Shown here in pieces: positions 1-12,900 of a stretch of 64,000 nt of DNA. The stretch lies in NCBI GenBank assembly GCA_941918925.1, contig OW799237.1, positions 17,031,201 through 17,095,200 on the forward strand, written 5' to 3'. Source of the DNA: Phyto melanocephala. Lineage: Eukaryota > Arthropoda > Insecta > Diptera > Rhinophoridae. The position numbers and the translations under genes were made by a program. The notes beneath the pieces were generated by a model. The model worked only from the letters and a program-made list of their open reading frames with translations. It made no database searches and was not told the origin of the DNA. How positions within the stretch are numbered: the stretch's first letter is position 1; each line of letters opens with the position of its first letter.

Positions 1-1210
1 GTTGGCAGTGTGAAAACCTTTTGTAGTTCTGTTATGGTGGTGCGGAATTTACTAAAGGTAGAGATGCCGATTAGTTCCCATAATATCACTAGGTAGTGAA
101 GGGGATTGAAAATAAAGCCGAACTAATAGTACCCTGCTTACATTTTCCCCCTAAATATAGTTAAAGCTTTATATTTCTCTCAGTGTTTTACCCAAATTAA
201 GGCGTATATTGCCCATCTCAAAAATTTGCAGAACTCACTTGACGTTCTGGCAGTAAAACAATAAACCGAACCATTTTAAAAAGAAACTTAAATGTAAAAG
301 TTTTTTTAAAAAATGCAATAAAAAGGGTTTAAAATAAAAACAGCAGGCGGAAAATAACAACTAACACGCATATTCAAGATAGAATGAATAAAAAAAGTTC
401 AATTTCAAAGAAACTGACATATTTGCCAACAACTCGCAGTTAATTGGGGGTTCACCCAGCATAGAAATGCAATACAAAAATAGTCCTTTAAGCAATACTT
501 TATCTAAACGCAAAAGAAGTGGGAAATCTATAAACCACGCCTGTTATATTTTAAACAATTATAAATATTTTACTTCCCTCCAAGTCTAGCAGACATAACC
601 AACTTACAACAATTGTCAGTTAAATTTTTTCAGTTCTAAGTATTGCAAAGGGATTTTTTTGTTAACTATAAGAAACCCTTTAAAAATGTTTAAAGTATGA
701 CAGTGTCTTTCTTTTTTCATACTGGGAAAAGGAAGGAAAATTATTGTTAGTTGAAATGTAAAAAAGAATCCATCAACATAAAGCGTGAATAGTAGGAAAA
801 CTTCACCATTTTAAGTGTCCGTTAGTAACACTATTATGTGCATTTTTGCAGTACTTCATTATAACTGTATACGTAAACGGCTTAATAATCAACTGAAATA
901 AAATTACTAAACAAATGTTTATATGAATTTGTATACAGCATTTAAACGTAACTGTATATGTAGATATGTACACCATATAGAGTCGACTGTAGTGTTATTT
1001 TGATATAGTGCCAACCACAACACCAAGAAAGACAAGATGAACGAAAAAAAAATTTTTTTGAACTTTCAAAACGGAACTCTTATTTCCCGTTTAAGTCCTG
1101 ACAAATTGACAGTACGTCAACGTCGCTTTTAGCGTTGTATAAAAAATGTCGGGTAACATTAAAATGGGCCTTTAAAAACTTTTTTTATAAAAATTTAAAA
1201 ACACTAAGGG
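1..1210. other. AT-rich non-coding DNA
   Basis: No coding frame, RNA gene or recognisable repeat was seen here. The sequence is A/T-rich single-copy-looking DNA with short A and T runs. Confidence 0.5.
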
Positions 1211-1214
1211 ATAT

Positions 1215-2075
1215 GCCTCACCATACTTTCCTAACATCAACCTGAGATATACTCGTTAGATCATAAAGAAAACCTTCTCCCACATAATATGCTCTAAGTC
1301 CCGCCAGAGATGGTTAATGTCAAAAGAAGTGTTGCGTAGTTTCATCATCCTATTCGTAATGACTTCTTCTGCAGAAGTCATTGAAAAGGAGATTTAATCT
1401 CCTAGCGTGTACTTTCAAGACACAATGTTCTGTTAAAGCACCTTTAGGACCCCAGAATTGAGAGCGAAAAAGTTGCATGAGTGTCCTTGATCGAAGGTAG
1501 TTTATTGTATTGGAATTCTGCAAGTAATAGTCTCTGCATACAATCAAGTTAGTGCCAATCTGTATAATTACTTCTTTACGAGTATCTTGCAGGATAGATG
1601 TGTTGAACCAGTGAATGTTTCAACCTTCCCCGAGTGGAGAAAACTATCATTCCTAGCCAGTTCATTAGCATTAAAGCTTTAATACTTCTTTTGATACTTC
1701 TGGTAGTCAGTTACCCATCAGAGCTCATTTCATTAAAAAATGCCCGTCACTTCATAACCAAAATATAAATAATATATAGTATATAGTCCAAGTACTTACT
1801 TAAACACTTTAGTATTTTAGCCAATTTACTCCCCATTTGATAGCCGATACTTTAGCTTGTAGAATATTACAGCTATAGCCTAAAGGACGCTCTTCTGTTA
1901 AAAACGAGGTTAGAGAAGCCACCACTAGCTCCCTTTTACTAATTTCGATCCATCTGTATAAACCTTCAAAAAAGACACCCTCTTTAACAAGTGGTGTCGT
2001 ACCTTTGATATACGAAAAACAATTTCTGACCTCAAATGCACGATCCAACATATCCTCGGTGAGATACAGCCACAT
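1215..2075 (-). pseudogene. Non-LTR retrotransposon ORF2 remnant, RNase H and C-terminal region
   Basis: Read on the minus strand, two broken open segments (2075-1809 and 1547-1350) resemble the end of a Jockey/I-type ORF2. The first ends in an RNase H-like stretch, ILQAKVSAIKWGVNWL, matching the family's FQAE-x-x-AI helix. The second has a segment reading LTEHCVLKVHARRLNL followed by NDFCRRS, like the region that leads into the C-terminal Cys/His motif. Further on, a frame reading LTSISQVDVRKVW matches the usual tail of such proteins. Frameshifts and stops separate the parts, and no reverse transcriptase domain lies nearby, so this is a dead fragment. The clade is not certain. Confidence 0.5.
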
Positions 2076-4755
2076 CTTTGTTACATTTTTACTAACACAT
2101 TCTCTATATAATAGTAGATCACAATGTCAACTTTTGTTAATACTTACGTGAAATATGTTCATGCAAATAAATTTCTTATTTGTTCATAGCGAAGCAAAGA
2201 ATATCTTTCATACTACTAAAAGAAACACTATACTTTTTGACACAGCCCTTTTACTAAAATGATAATAACACCTGTAGTTGATACCATGAATTTGGAAATT
2301 TCAAGAAAAAAAAATTTACTTAACAGCCAATTGTATCACATTTTTCATGTGTATTTAAGGCCCTTGATTAACAAAAGCCATGACTTCATACTCTGACCTT
2401 TGCTTGCATACTCCCCTGAATTCTTAAAACCTGCACCACACATTCCTATCTTTGTAATTATTAACACATTTTAGCTTATAGTTTTATTCGCATACACATA
2501 GAAATGCATAACCCTATAGCAACAACTGTTACAACAAATATAAACCAGCCGTAGAAAATAGCAAAAGCAAACGCAAAAAGTTGGTTAAAAGAACGGAAAT
2601 GAGGTAAGTCCTTTTTTTTGCAAGAAATAGCGTCAGTTTAAACGTGCATGACATTTGCGTTTTTAATGAAATTGTGTTTTTTGTGTTGGGCTGTAGATTT
2701 CAACATCTGCGTGTATTTGTGTGAATGTGATATAATGTGTTATATTATAAAGTCTATTGCATAACGTAAGGCTCAATAATAAAAAGAACGAAATAAATTT
2801 TATGTTGTGATGGTTTCTGTTTGTACAACTGCAAACTACTACAAATACCTTACTCATGCATATTTACAGCACCAATACATGCGCTTCATATTGTACTTAT
2901 AAGTGTTGTGATTTTTAAAATTTAAAGGATTTATTTATGCAGTAGGCTATGCCACCCTTAAAGTATAATAAGTAATATGAGTTGTTGCTTGTTCTAGGAC
3001 ATTTTATTAATGCTACTTGTGGGTAATTGTTGTTATCCGTTTCTATTTCTATGCCATTTAAAAGTAATTTTTATTACTTAGATTTTACATAAACACAGAC
3101 ATACATACAGTTAGACATACACTTGGCTGAAGAAACGGAAAACTAAAAAAGAAGGGAAGTTAATATTAAGTAAGAAGTAGCTTAATTGTGTTTAATGGAA
3201 AACTAAGTGTTAGATTTGTTTTTTTTTTAATATTTACTCTTTAAAAGGAAAAAGGAGTACTTTAAGAAAAAAAATTAGTATTTTAAAATGTTTTATTTAA
3301 AGTATCAGAAGTTTCATGGTGAAAGAAAGAGATATTGCTTTTAAATATGACAAAAATTTTATAGCTAAAACATTATTAATAAATCAAAAATATTTAAATT
3401 TAAAATTTGGACCTAATAAAAATTTACGAAATTGGTTAGTGTATAATCACTAATTGATTATTACTGATGATGACATGGCTAGCCACCAGAGTCTGACTTT
3501 GTTCATACTAAATAAATGTACTCATAAACAATGAAATTATTCTCATATACATGTATTGGCTACTTCACTTAATTCTGTAAGTTATTCTGGTATTACGTCC
3601 GCTGTTTCATTTGCTTGTTTATGTTATGTTAAAAACACAAAAATACAACGCAATAAAAATCTAACACGTGCTATGCAAGTAAGAAAGTTAGCAAAAACGC
3701 ACGCATACTGCGATTTTTATAATAAGAGTAGAAAAATGAGGTAAGCTAATTACAAAGCCATCCCTAAATTAAGTGTCATATATAAACAGATATCAAGAAC
3801 ATTTTTGGAACATAATGAATTTGTTTATATTCCACTCAGTCGTTTAGAAAGGAAGCAAAAAGCTATTCCTCAGTTCAGTACAAATGTGGGTTTTTTAAGT
3901 ACTAAGTTTGAACAAGAGCATCTTAACACAAGTTATTCAAAAACATGAATATGCCGCTCTCTGATAAGCAGCCACAGAATTGCCTTTATATATGCGGGCT
4001 TGTGCAGATATTGTGTTTTCTTGCATTTGCTCAGTTTCTAAGGATTTTTTCATTGCCATATGTATTATCGTATATAATTGCTCATGAAATGAATATGTGG
4101 AATTTTTGCAAAGATTGGCATCGTAAATAAAACATTTAAAACAATCCTTCCTTTGCTACTTTTGGCTTTGCTACTTTTGGTCTCTTTTCTACCAGAGTAA
4201 AGTTCTTAAAAGTTTTTTACATCACAAGATAACTTAATGCAAATGACAAGCAATAATTTTAATTTTATCCAAGCTTCATAAAGCCACTGTTTAACTAGCG
4301 TTACTTATATTCCATATTATTCAGCCTTTCTTAGAGAACTTTCAAGGCAACAATTACACCATTTAAACATTTGATGTATCACCACGTCCCTTAAACATAA
4401 GATTTAAGGTTTCCTAAACTATTGTACCATTTCAGTACTGTAGATGAAAAATAAATAGCCTTAGATCTGTAACATTGTGTTTACAGAACTCTAACATGTG
4501 TACAACACTTTTAATGCAAAAATTCAACTTAAATTTTGTAAAGTTGTGCTTACGATAAGCCTATACTGCTGCAATATTGTAGATATAAAAATTCCGTTTA
4601 GTTTCGTGTTGATATATATAAAAAAAATTAAAAATAAAAGAAACTATGAGGAGGCATTCTGCAGAATTCAAGGCGTAAACTCTCAAACCTAAAGTTCTTT
4701 AGGTTTCGAATACAAACAGAGGAAAAAATTTTATTAAAAATAATTATTAATTTGT
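2076..4755. other. AT-rich DNA without clear genes
   Basis: Nothing coding could be supported. Two A-rich stretches end in good splice-donor-like sites, GAG|GTAAGT at 2604 and GAG|GTAAGC at about 3741, and might be non-coding first exons. A 17-bp direct repeat (TTTGCTACTTTTGG) lies near 4152-4180. Confidence 0.35.
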
Positions 4756-4758
4756 ATT

Positions 4759-4830
4759 TCTGAAGATGCTACAAGAAGGAGAAGCGAAATATTGAAGAAA
4801 ATAAAATATTGTTTAATTGGTGTTTTTTTA
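4759..4830 (+). repeat. Hairpin repeat with hammerhead-like core words
   Basis: The segment holds CTGAAGA, a short stem GCTAC...GAAGC and then GAAATATTG, followed by an A/T tail. The same order of words recurs at 61857-61930 (plus) and, degraded, near 46240-46300 (minus), so this is a dispersed repeat. The words resemble the CUGANGA ... GAAA core of hammerhead ribozymes carried by Penelope-like elements, but the stem has an extra base and activity is doubtful. Confidence 0.3.
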
Positions 4831-4851
4831 TATAAAAATCGTTGCATAACC

Positions 4852-5034
4852 TTAGGCGTATGTAATACATTTTTTTTTAAATTTTATTAAGATTCCTCGT
4901 GGCTCAACCCTCATACAGACAGTACAATCAAAAAAGAAGTGAAGAGGTCCCTGATCTTCCAGCTCACTCCCGGCAACAAAAGATTTAGAAGTCAGCCTAA
5001 CAAGTACGTGTTCGAAGCTCCACCTACTAGGCAA
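4852..5034 (-). pseudogene. Non-LTR retrotransposon fragment, C-terminal Cys/His region
   Basis: The minus-strand frame contains LTSKSFVAGSELEDQGPLHF and then FFDCTVCM. This is the pattern of the C-terminal end of Jockey/I-type ORF2 proteins (C-x-x-C, acidic linker, LHFLFECP). The first cysteines are lost, so it is a decayed fragment of about 60 residues. It may be related to the one at 1215-2075. Confidence 0.35.
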
Positions 5035-5265
5035 TGCAAATGTTTAATAAAGACTCTAACAACACATAATAGCAAAAATCTGCACCTCTACATAATCATA
5101 TATTAGTTAGTTTTTAGTTTAGTTTATTAGCATTAGATCAATTCTTTAAATTTATATTTGCAATCTCGTGACAATATGTGAAAACAGCATATGGTAAATG
5201 CTTATTTGGAATTATCATTTCTATATCGTGACGACATTGTAAATTTGGAAAATTTGTATGTTGTA

Positions 5266-8200
5266 CACTCAAAAAAAAGTTTACTAAATTTAAGTAAATT
5301 TTACTAAAATTAAAGAAATTCGGTAATGATTTGGCTCCAAGTAAAATAAAGCTTAAACGAAGTTTATAGTTTTCCTAAATTATAGTATAAATAATTTTAT
5401 ATAATTAACTAGAAATTAGTAAATTTTTACTACGATAAAGTTAATAATACTTTTTACTTATCCACAATTTTAAGAAATAAGTAAATTTTTTGCTACAACT
5501 GACCACTTTTTTTACACAAACTTAATAAAATTTTCTAATATTAAGTTAAAATTTATGAGTATGGTGGCATTGTATAGTTAATTTATCTTGTTTTTAGGAA
5601 CGCTTTTAACTTAAATAAAGTTGTTTTTATTATTTTGAAAAAATATTTAACTTATTTCAAGTTAAATTTTTCTTTAATAAAGTTTTTACGATTATTATTT
5701 ATTACAAATTTCTTCAATTTTAGTACATGGTTGTACATAATATTATGAAGTTTTATTTTAAACTGTCAAAAAATTCTTATTATTTAGTAAAGGACGTTAA
5801 CTTAATTTGAGTATATTTTGTGTTATTTTTAAGAAAGTAGTATTATATTTGAGTACAAATATCAACTTAAAGTATGCAAAACTACTTTAAATAACAGAAG
5901 TTATTTCCATATTTAAGTTAAACTTTTCTTATATGAAGAACAGTGAACTAATTCTTAGTAAAATCTAACTTTCTTTCAGTACATACACCTTTAATAAAGA
6001 CTTTTAATTCTTGTTACTTTTTTATTTATTAACAGACTAAATAGATTTGAATAGTTTTTTAAATATACATACATATTTACATATCTTATTTTTTAGTTGG
6101 TAAAATTAATTGTTTGAAGTTAAAAGAGTGGTCTCGGCCTTAATTAGTACAAATTGTTTATTTTTTATATTTTATATTTTTCTATATTTTTTAAAATCTT
6201 AAATACATGTTTTGATAAATGTTTTTCTTCGGGTACATTCAAAATATATTCGGGAACTTGGCTTAACAAGGCATAAAGTTTTTGCTTGAACACAACTTTT
6301 CTTAAATCTGAAAAAATAAAAAATACTTTAAAATAAATGTTTATAGCTCTGAAAACGAAAAAAACCGTATAGAATACGTTAAAAGCTTTTAGTATTTAGT
6401 AAAATATTTTTAATTTGAGATAATACTTAAGTGTCTGCTAGGATGTTACAACTAATATTGATAATAATAAAATAAAATGGGATTTATTTCAGCAATATGT
6501 ACATATGTATATATTTTATTTTCTTTTATGAAGAATTAAAAACGATTTTACAATTGATATTTTTCAAGTTTAAAATTTAAAATTATGTACTTAGAGGTTA
6601 CTCTACAGAAAAATAATTTGGGGTTAGGAAAACCAGCTTTGCTATGGTCTGTTATATGCTACCATATATTTACTAATCACATTTGTGAAATTGGCTCATT
6701 GAAATAAACGAATGCATTTAACAAAATATTGGATAAATGAAAACAGTATAATAAACTAAAATGCGTATTCGCTTATCCTCTTGCGAGATTATAAATGGGG
6801 ATCGATAAGAGCAATTGTGCTTTGACCTGCATCTACAATCCTTTAAACCAATAATTCAATGGCCTAATGTAAATTCTGAATCTTACAGCAAACAGATCCA
6901 ATTAAAAGCAAACCAAAGTTATTTACTGAAGCTCAACTATTTTAATTTTTAAACTTAAAAAAATCAACAAATTTTCAAAATTTTACTTTTTAAATTACTT
7001 TTAAAATATCACATATTTGAAAAAAGGAGAAATAACATTTTTATATATAAAGGAGATTTATATGTAAAATTTTTTATTTTAAACAAAGTTTTGATAATGA
7101 TAAAATTTTTTATCAATAAAAAATTATGCAATTAAGAATGTATTAATTATTTCAGAAAAAGCATCTCATTATCACGTAGTTTGGCCTTTTGAAATTTTCT
7201 TGGCACTAGGTTTTAAATATGAAATTTTTGATGTATGGCACTAATGTAGTAAAAAATCGATATAATGAATTTAATGAAAATCGCTTAAATTAACTTTTTT
7301 TTTTGAAAATTATTTTTAAAACGAAAATAAATAAATTAATTTCTAAATGAATTAAACTTTTCCAAAAGTTCTACATAAAACACACTTACAATTTTTGATA
7401 AATTAATTAAGCTTTTAGCCGCCGCCCATTTTTTTCTGTAAACGCCGGTGGCTCTTGAAATAATTGGCGGTGTCACCGGCAAATTTTTTACACCGACTTC
7501 GGTTTTTTTTACAAACCTAGAACAATTTGAACTAATTACACTAAATTAACTTAAAATAACACTTTTTAAATTCATTTTTTACTTACCTTCTTTAAATTCA
7601 CTATTTGCACTTTTTTCACAATTTCTTATTTATATTTTTAGCTTTTTTTTAATTTTTTCCGTTTTTTATTTATTTTTCATTTCTGTATATCAAAACTAAA
7701 ATGCTTACATCGGGGCTGGAAAAGTATATATCAATGTAATTGTTTTAATATGAATTAAATACATAGACGACGGCAGTCTGCAGACCACAAACAGTCAAAA
7801 TTAATATATTTGTATGGAGACTATTATTTTTTATAATTTCATTCGTCTAAAGTAGTCTAAAAGTAGTAAATTAAGCAAAAGATTTGTTTGTATCAGCGTT
7901 GCAACTTTCCGGTTAATCATTAAAAAACAAACATTTTGATAGTTTTAAAGTGATAAAAGTTTTGAATAATTTTTGGATAATTTGTCATATTACAGCAATT
8001 TTAACAAAATCCAAATTAAATCTGCAATTTATAATACAAAATACAAATTTTAATATCTGTCATTCTGCCCCACTGAACTTTATTTACTCAAAAAAACTTG
8101 ATTTTGTTAATTTTTGGATGAAGGTACTTTGATACCTAAGTTTACATATAGAATACTGCGAAATTACAATATTTAATCAATTTAAATTGTATAAGAAAGT

Positions 8201-9912
8201 TAGCAAGTAGTAAACTTATGTATGGGCGCGAAACAAATTTTGCTTTAAGGGCAATATAATATGCATTTGCATATTGCAGACTGGCTAAAGGCTTTGTAGA
8301 TCTTAATTTTCTGTGTAGTGACTAAATTTAATCTGCCTTACTTTGCAAGGAAACATTACAAAAACACAGTGATGATTTATGTTTTTTCAGTAATATGTAA
8401 TAATATCCTACATCGAATAAAATGCGATTGTGCCTAAACGCATTGGCATAGAGCATTTAAATTTCAGAAGTATATTTCCTGAGTAAAAACAACATCTTTT
8501 TATGAACGTTTCTTAAATCTATAGATAAAATGTACGAAAATTATACCGCACAGCTTATTTTACGGCATATTTAAAATTTATATTAATTTCGATTAATTTC
8601 TCTATGGATAAAAATTTTGGATATTGAAGTTGAGTTTATCAGCAAAAATTACTTTGACACGCCTACTTCAACGCCCATTCTCATGTAATTTACTGTTAAT
8701 GAAGTTAAAAATCTTATTCGTAATGTAGACATACTTAGGATTTCATTGCAAGACTAAATTTAAGAAAATAAATTAATAGCAAATAGAAGTTGCACAAAGA
8801 AAGTAATATATATATATATTTTAGTTAAAAATATTATTCTATAGCGATTTCTGTTAAAACTTATTAGTTTCTTTGACCTTTTATTATAATATATAATAGT
8901 TTTTTAAGCTTAAGGTCTTTTCAATAATAAAAAATCTTTTTGTTTTATATAAAAAAAATATTATAGATTTCTGTTAATAACAAAATAAAAAATTTTTGTG
9001 CTATAAAAGTATAAAAAATTGGTGGTGGACATCAAAAATTATGCATTAAGTATTTAATTTATTATTGCTTTTATTTTTGCTATTAAACCATTCTATACCA
9101 TTATACAAGTTTAAATTTTTAGTAGCAATTGAAAGTTTTAAAACATACAAATATTAACCATTTTCATTAGTTTTGATTTGCACTTCCCATTCCTGATATA
9201 CATTTTAAAGATTTTGTACTTAATAATAACATTTTGTATTTAAAACAAGTACGAATTAACTAAAATTTAACCAACAACTATTGACAGAAGTAAATACATA
9301 TACATACTTATGTATGAACATTAATACATACATACAATATATTTGCTCATATTTTTGATATTTATTTACATACATATGTTATTTTTTCATCATACTATAT
9401 CAATGAAATTTTTCTTTAATTTAAGTAAATTTTACCAAGTGTACGCTTTACTAGAATTAAGCCAATGGTAGTATAATCAAATATATTTTCTTTATTTGAA
9501 AGTAAATTTGTACTTAAAGTAAAGAATGAAACATACTTATTTTAAGTTAATAAAAAAGCATTAACTAGATTTAAGAAAGCATTGAACTAAATTTTTTACA
9601 TTTGATACACAAATCTTATTACTTGTTTTAAGTATGGATAAACCTCAATATTAAGATATTTTTACTGTAGGTCTGAAAAATTTTAATTAATTTAAAAACC
9701 ATTTACTTTATTTAAGTATGTACAATTAAGGAAATTTATGAACTGTTTTTAAGTTAGTCAGAATTTTGCGTGAACTTTTATCAAGTACAATTTTTTTATA
9801 TGAAGTTAAATTTTTTATATTTAAGTTAATTTGGATTTATTTTTAGGAAATTCAATAAACTAAAATTAAGTTCATGCCAAACTTAGTTTTAGGTCAATCT
9901 TTTTTTTCGGTG
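5266..9912. mobile_element. Candidate TA-flanked DNA element with AAGTTAA-rich subterminal arrays
   Basis: The left end reads TA-CACTCAAAAAAAAG and the right end reads CTTTTTTTTCGGTG-TA, a short imperfect terminal inverted repeat with a possible TA target duplication. Next to each end (about 5270-6010 and 9410-9900) lie many degenerate copies of AAGTTAA, TTAAGTAAA and their complements. This subterminal-repeat architecture is typical of non-autonomous DNA transposons. The core has a GC-richer patch at 7420-7500 with GCCGGTG...CACCGGC, and a nested DINE fragment. No transposase frame was found. The boundaries are by eye and the two halves could be separate elements. Confidence 0.35.
8407..9041 (+). 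mobile_element. DINE-B (DINE-1-like Helitron) internal and 3' fragment
   Basis: It matches the middle and end of the DINE-B copies at 17215, 48443 and 57328. Landmarks in order are CATCGAATAAAATG with an AAACGCATT word, ATTATACCGCAC, TTTGACACGCCTACTTC with AACGCCCA, and a decayed tail TTGGTGGTGGACATCAAAAA. The head and the terminal hairpin are missing. It lies inside the candidate element at 5266-9912. Confidence 0.65.
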
Positions 9913-9914
9913 TA

Positions 9915-12900
9915 GTATGTTGTATTTATGATGGAATATCTCCATCAATGTAGGCATATAGTCGTACTGATTGTCTTTTCGGTCTGGTCTACTACCAAAA
10001 TACATACAATTTTCAGCTTCTTTTAGCAGTTAACAACTGTAAAAAAGTACGAGTTATGGCCAGTGTTGATTTCCATGACTTTTCATGGAAATAAATTATA
10101 CTTTAAATGTAGTGCATTAGGCTTTTCCATTACTTACTTATATATAAATGTTTTAGGAATTTTTTTGTTATGCCTGCTAAGGCTGTTCTATTCTATTTTA
10201 AAAGTCATTGGATTTTTTCAGAGCAAAATTGAAATATTCAAACTTTTAACATTTGTCATTCATTAGAAAAATTCTTGAGATATGTTATTTGTTTTGTGTT
10301 TGATTGTATTTGCCATTCCATTATGAGCGGATCGATGCCAGCAAATTATACAAACTTGGTGCATAAATCAAGGTAGAGACCGGGGAATTCATCACGAATA
10401 TAAAAAAAAATTGGTTAGTGATTGAATGGATACGTCAATAGGTAAAATTGCCAGACGAATTAACTTTTAGGTGTGATTTGAAGGCCGATAAAATTAACGG
10501 TCCATTAATTACTGAATTTATATACAACAAATAAACGCCTGTAATGTGGGAAAGCTGTGTTTGGAACAAGTCTACACAATATGCCACAAAGCGCGTGCCA
10601 AAATTGATTTATTGTAAGAATCATTTGGTGGATAAATAATTTTGCTTAATTCCTAAGCACACCTACAAGATCATACGATTTAATACCGCTAAACGTTTTA
10701 GCAAATGTTCTAACTCCTTGACGTATGCAGTAACAATTTGCATAAAGAAGAAATCAAACATATTTATCATATAACTGATTGCATAGTTTATTCAACTGAA
10801 ATATTTGACATTATGAACATGGTCAATGTTCTTCACTTTACGTTTAAAAAACTAAGAGTGCCTCATTAGACCACATTATTGATTACCTCTGATTAATAAC
10901 TTCCTTAGTCAGACGAATAAACTTTTTATTTTATAGAAATAACGAAATCAATTTAAGGGTTACTGCTTGCATTTTCTAAATAAAAATAATTTTTAACTAT
11001 TTTACAATATAACTATGTGTGCCGGTGTTAAATAATTAAATTTTTTTTTGTAAATATAATGAAACTGTCACCACTCCTTACATATGTTTGTCTATTTCCC
11101 TACATGTGCCTTTTTTCATTTAGTCCCTTTTTTGAAATTTTAAATTTCCATCTCACAGAACAAAGTAAACTTGCAAATCACTTAAAAGGCACTCAAGTCT
11201 AAAATTAAGGATAATCCTTAAGTGTAAGCTCGAAATGGCCATAAACAAAAAAGTAAAACAACAACGATACAATAAAAAGGAGCAAATAAACGCAAATCTG
11301 TTTAAAATCATGTGAAAAATACAACAAGTGAGACAGAAAAAAAAAAGAAAAACGACATTTTAAGAGTATAAAACTAAAAGGAAAAAAATGGCCGCATAAA
11401 CATATACAATGACGAAAAACAGACCAACACGCTAACATGTTTTACTCAACAATACCATAAATCTTAAAGTTAACAACGACATATACCTACCACCACTAAA
11501 CAAAATCAACAACGAAAACGACATTTTAGAACGTTAACACTAAATTTATATATTGTTTAGAAAATCCTTTTTTCCGCAGCAAAAATTATAAATAAATAAA
11601 AGAAAAGAATATCCTACTTGTAGGCTAAGAACCTAAAAGTAGGCTTAAAAAAAACACTAGTTGTTTTTTTGGTGATTTTTTTTTAAGTTTTATTACTTGC
11701 TACGAGGGGAAGGATTTTTGCATAAATTTTGCTGATAGTTTGCGCCTAAAAGTTTACTTTGGAAATATAGAAAAAAAAACTAAAACACCTTAGGTTATTT
11801 TTTAACTAGTATTAAAATGTAGGACGATTTGTCTGCAAACGAAGTGCGAAAAACCGGTTGCTAGTTTTTGTCAATACTAAGATTTGGCGTTATGAGAGAT
11901 TTTTTTTGTTAAGTTTGTACATAATTGAACATTAAGTTTTAAATATGTATGTATTTCGAAAAACTATAATAAAAATTATATATAAAAAATTAAAAAAAAC
12001 GCTTTGTTTTAAAGAATACTACTGTGAAATAGTCTCGATAGTGAAATATTCTAGCAGCATCTTATAAATTTTACAATTCTAAACAGAATTCAGAATTTAG
12101 ATTTATTAGAAAATCTGAATAAATAAATATTTGCAAAAGAAGAACATTCATTATTTTTAAAAAATTTTAAATTTTTATCAACCCCAAGGTAATTTCTAAA
12201 AAATCCTTAGAAAATATTTATAAAAATTTTCTGCCTCCAAACGAAAATCTAAACAAATCCCTAAGTTTTCTTATGCTGACAGCATCAAAAACATTATTTA
12301 AACAAATACGTTGCCTGTCTTTAGGCGCATAATTTTTAATTATAAAATAATAAAAATTTGCTACCCATTTTCCATAGTTAGCTAACACTCCTTAAATGTG
12401 ATTTCTTTTTCTTATAGGTTTTTATTTCTTCATTTCCATTTGTGGAATTTAAACATGCAAACAATTTTTTTCACTAAGCGGAAATAAATAAGTTTGGAAA
12501 AATATTTTTGCGTGAATTTTTAGCATTTCACACACCAGCACTTTTATTTTATATAGTTTTTCTCCCATATTATTTAATCGCTATTTTATTTGCATATAGG
12601 CCTACTATTTATTTTTTGTTTGTTTTTAAATTTGCCTAAACCCACCTTGTTATGCAAACCAGACACACATGTCTGTAAATTGTTGGCCAAAAAATAGATG
12701 CCATTCACTAGGCAATAGAATTATATTGCCTCAAAATTGCCAATCGTTATTTTGCTCTAATAAAGTGACATGTATAAAATATAACACAAATTTTCAAACA
12801 GCACGCAACTTTATTTCATTGCTTTTAAAAAATGGAATTTTTGGATTGATTTTTTTTATTACTATCGCTAAAAGATTTATAAAGTCGTATAGAGGAATGA

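Noticed and set aside
10063..10266. 67-codon hydrophobic frame
   Set aside because: AT-rich sequence gives many F/L/I-rich frames; no start context, splice sites or domain.
11205..11438. Minus-strand 77-codon hydrophobic frame
   Set aside because: Same reason: antisense of an A/C-rich stretch, without start context or splice support.
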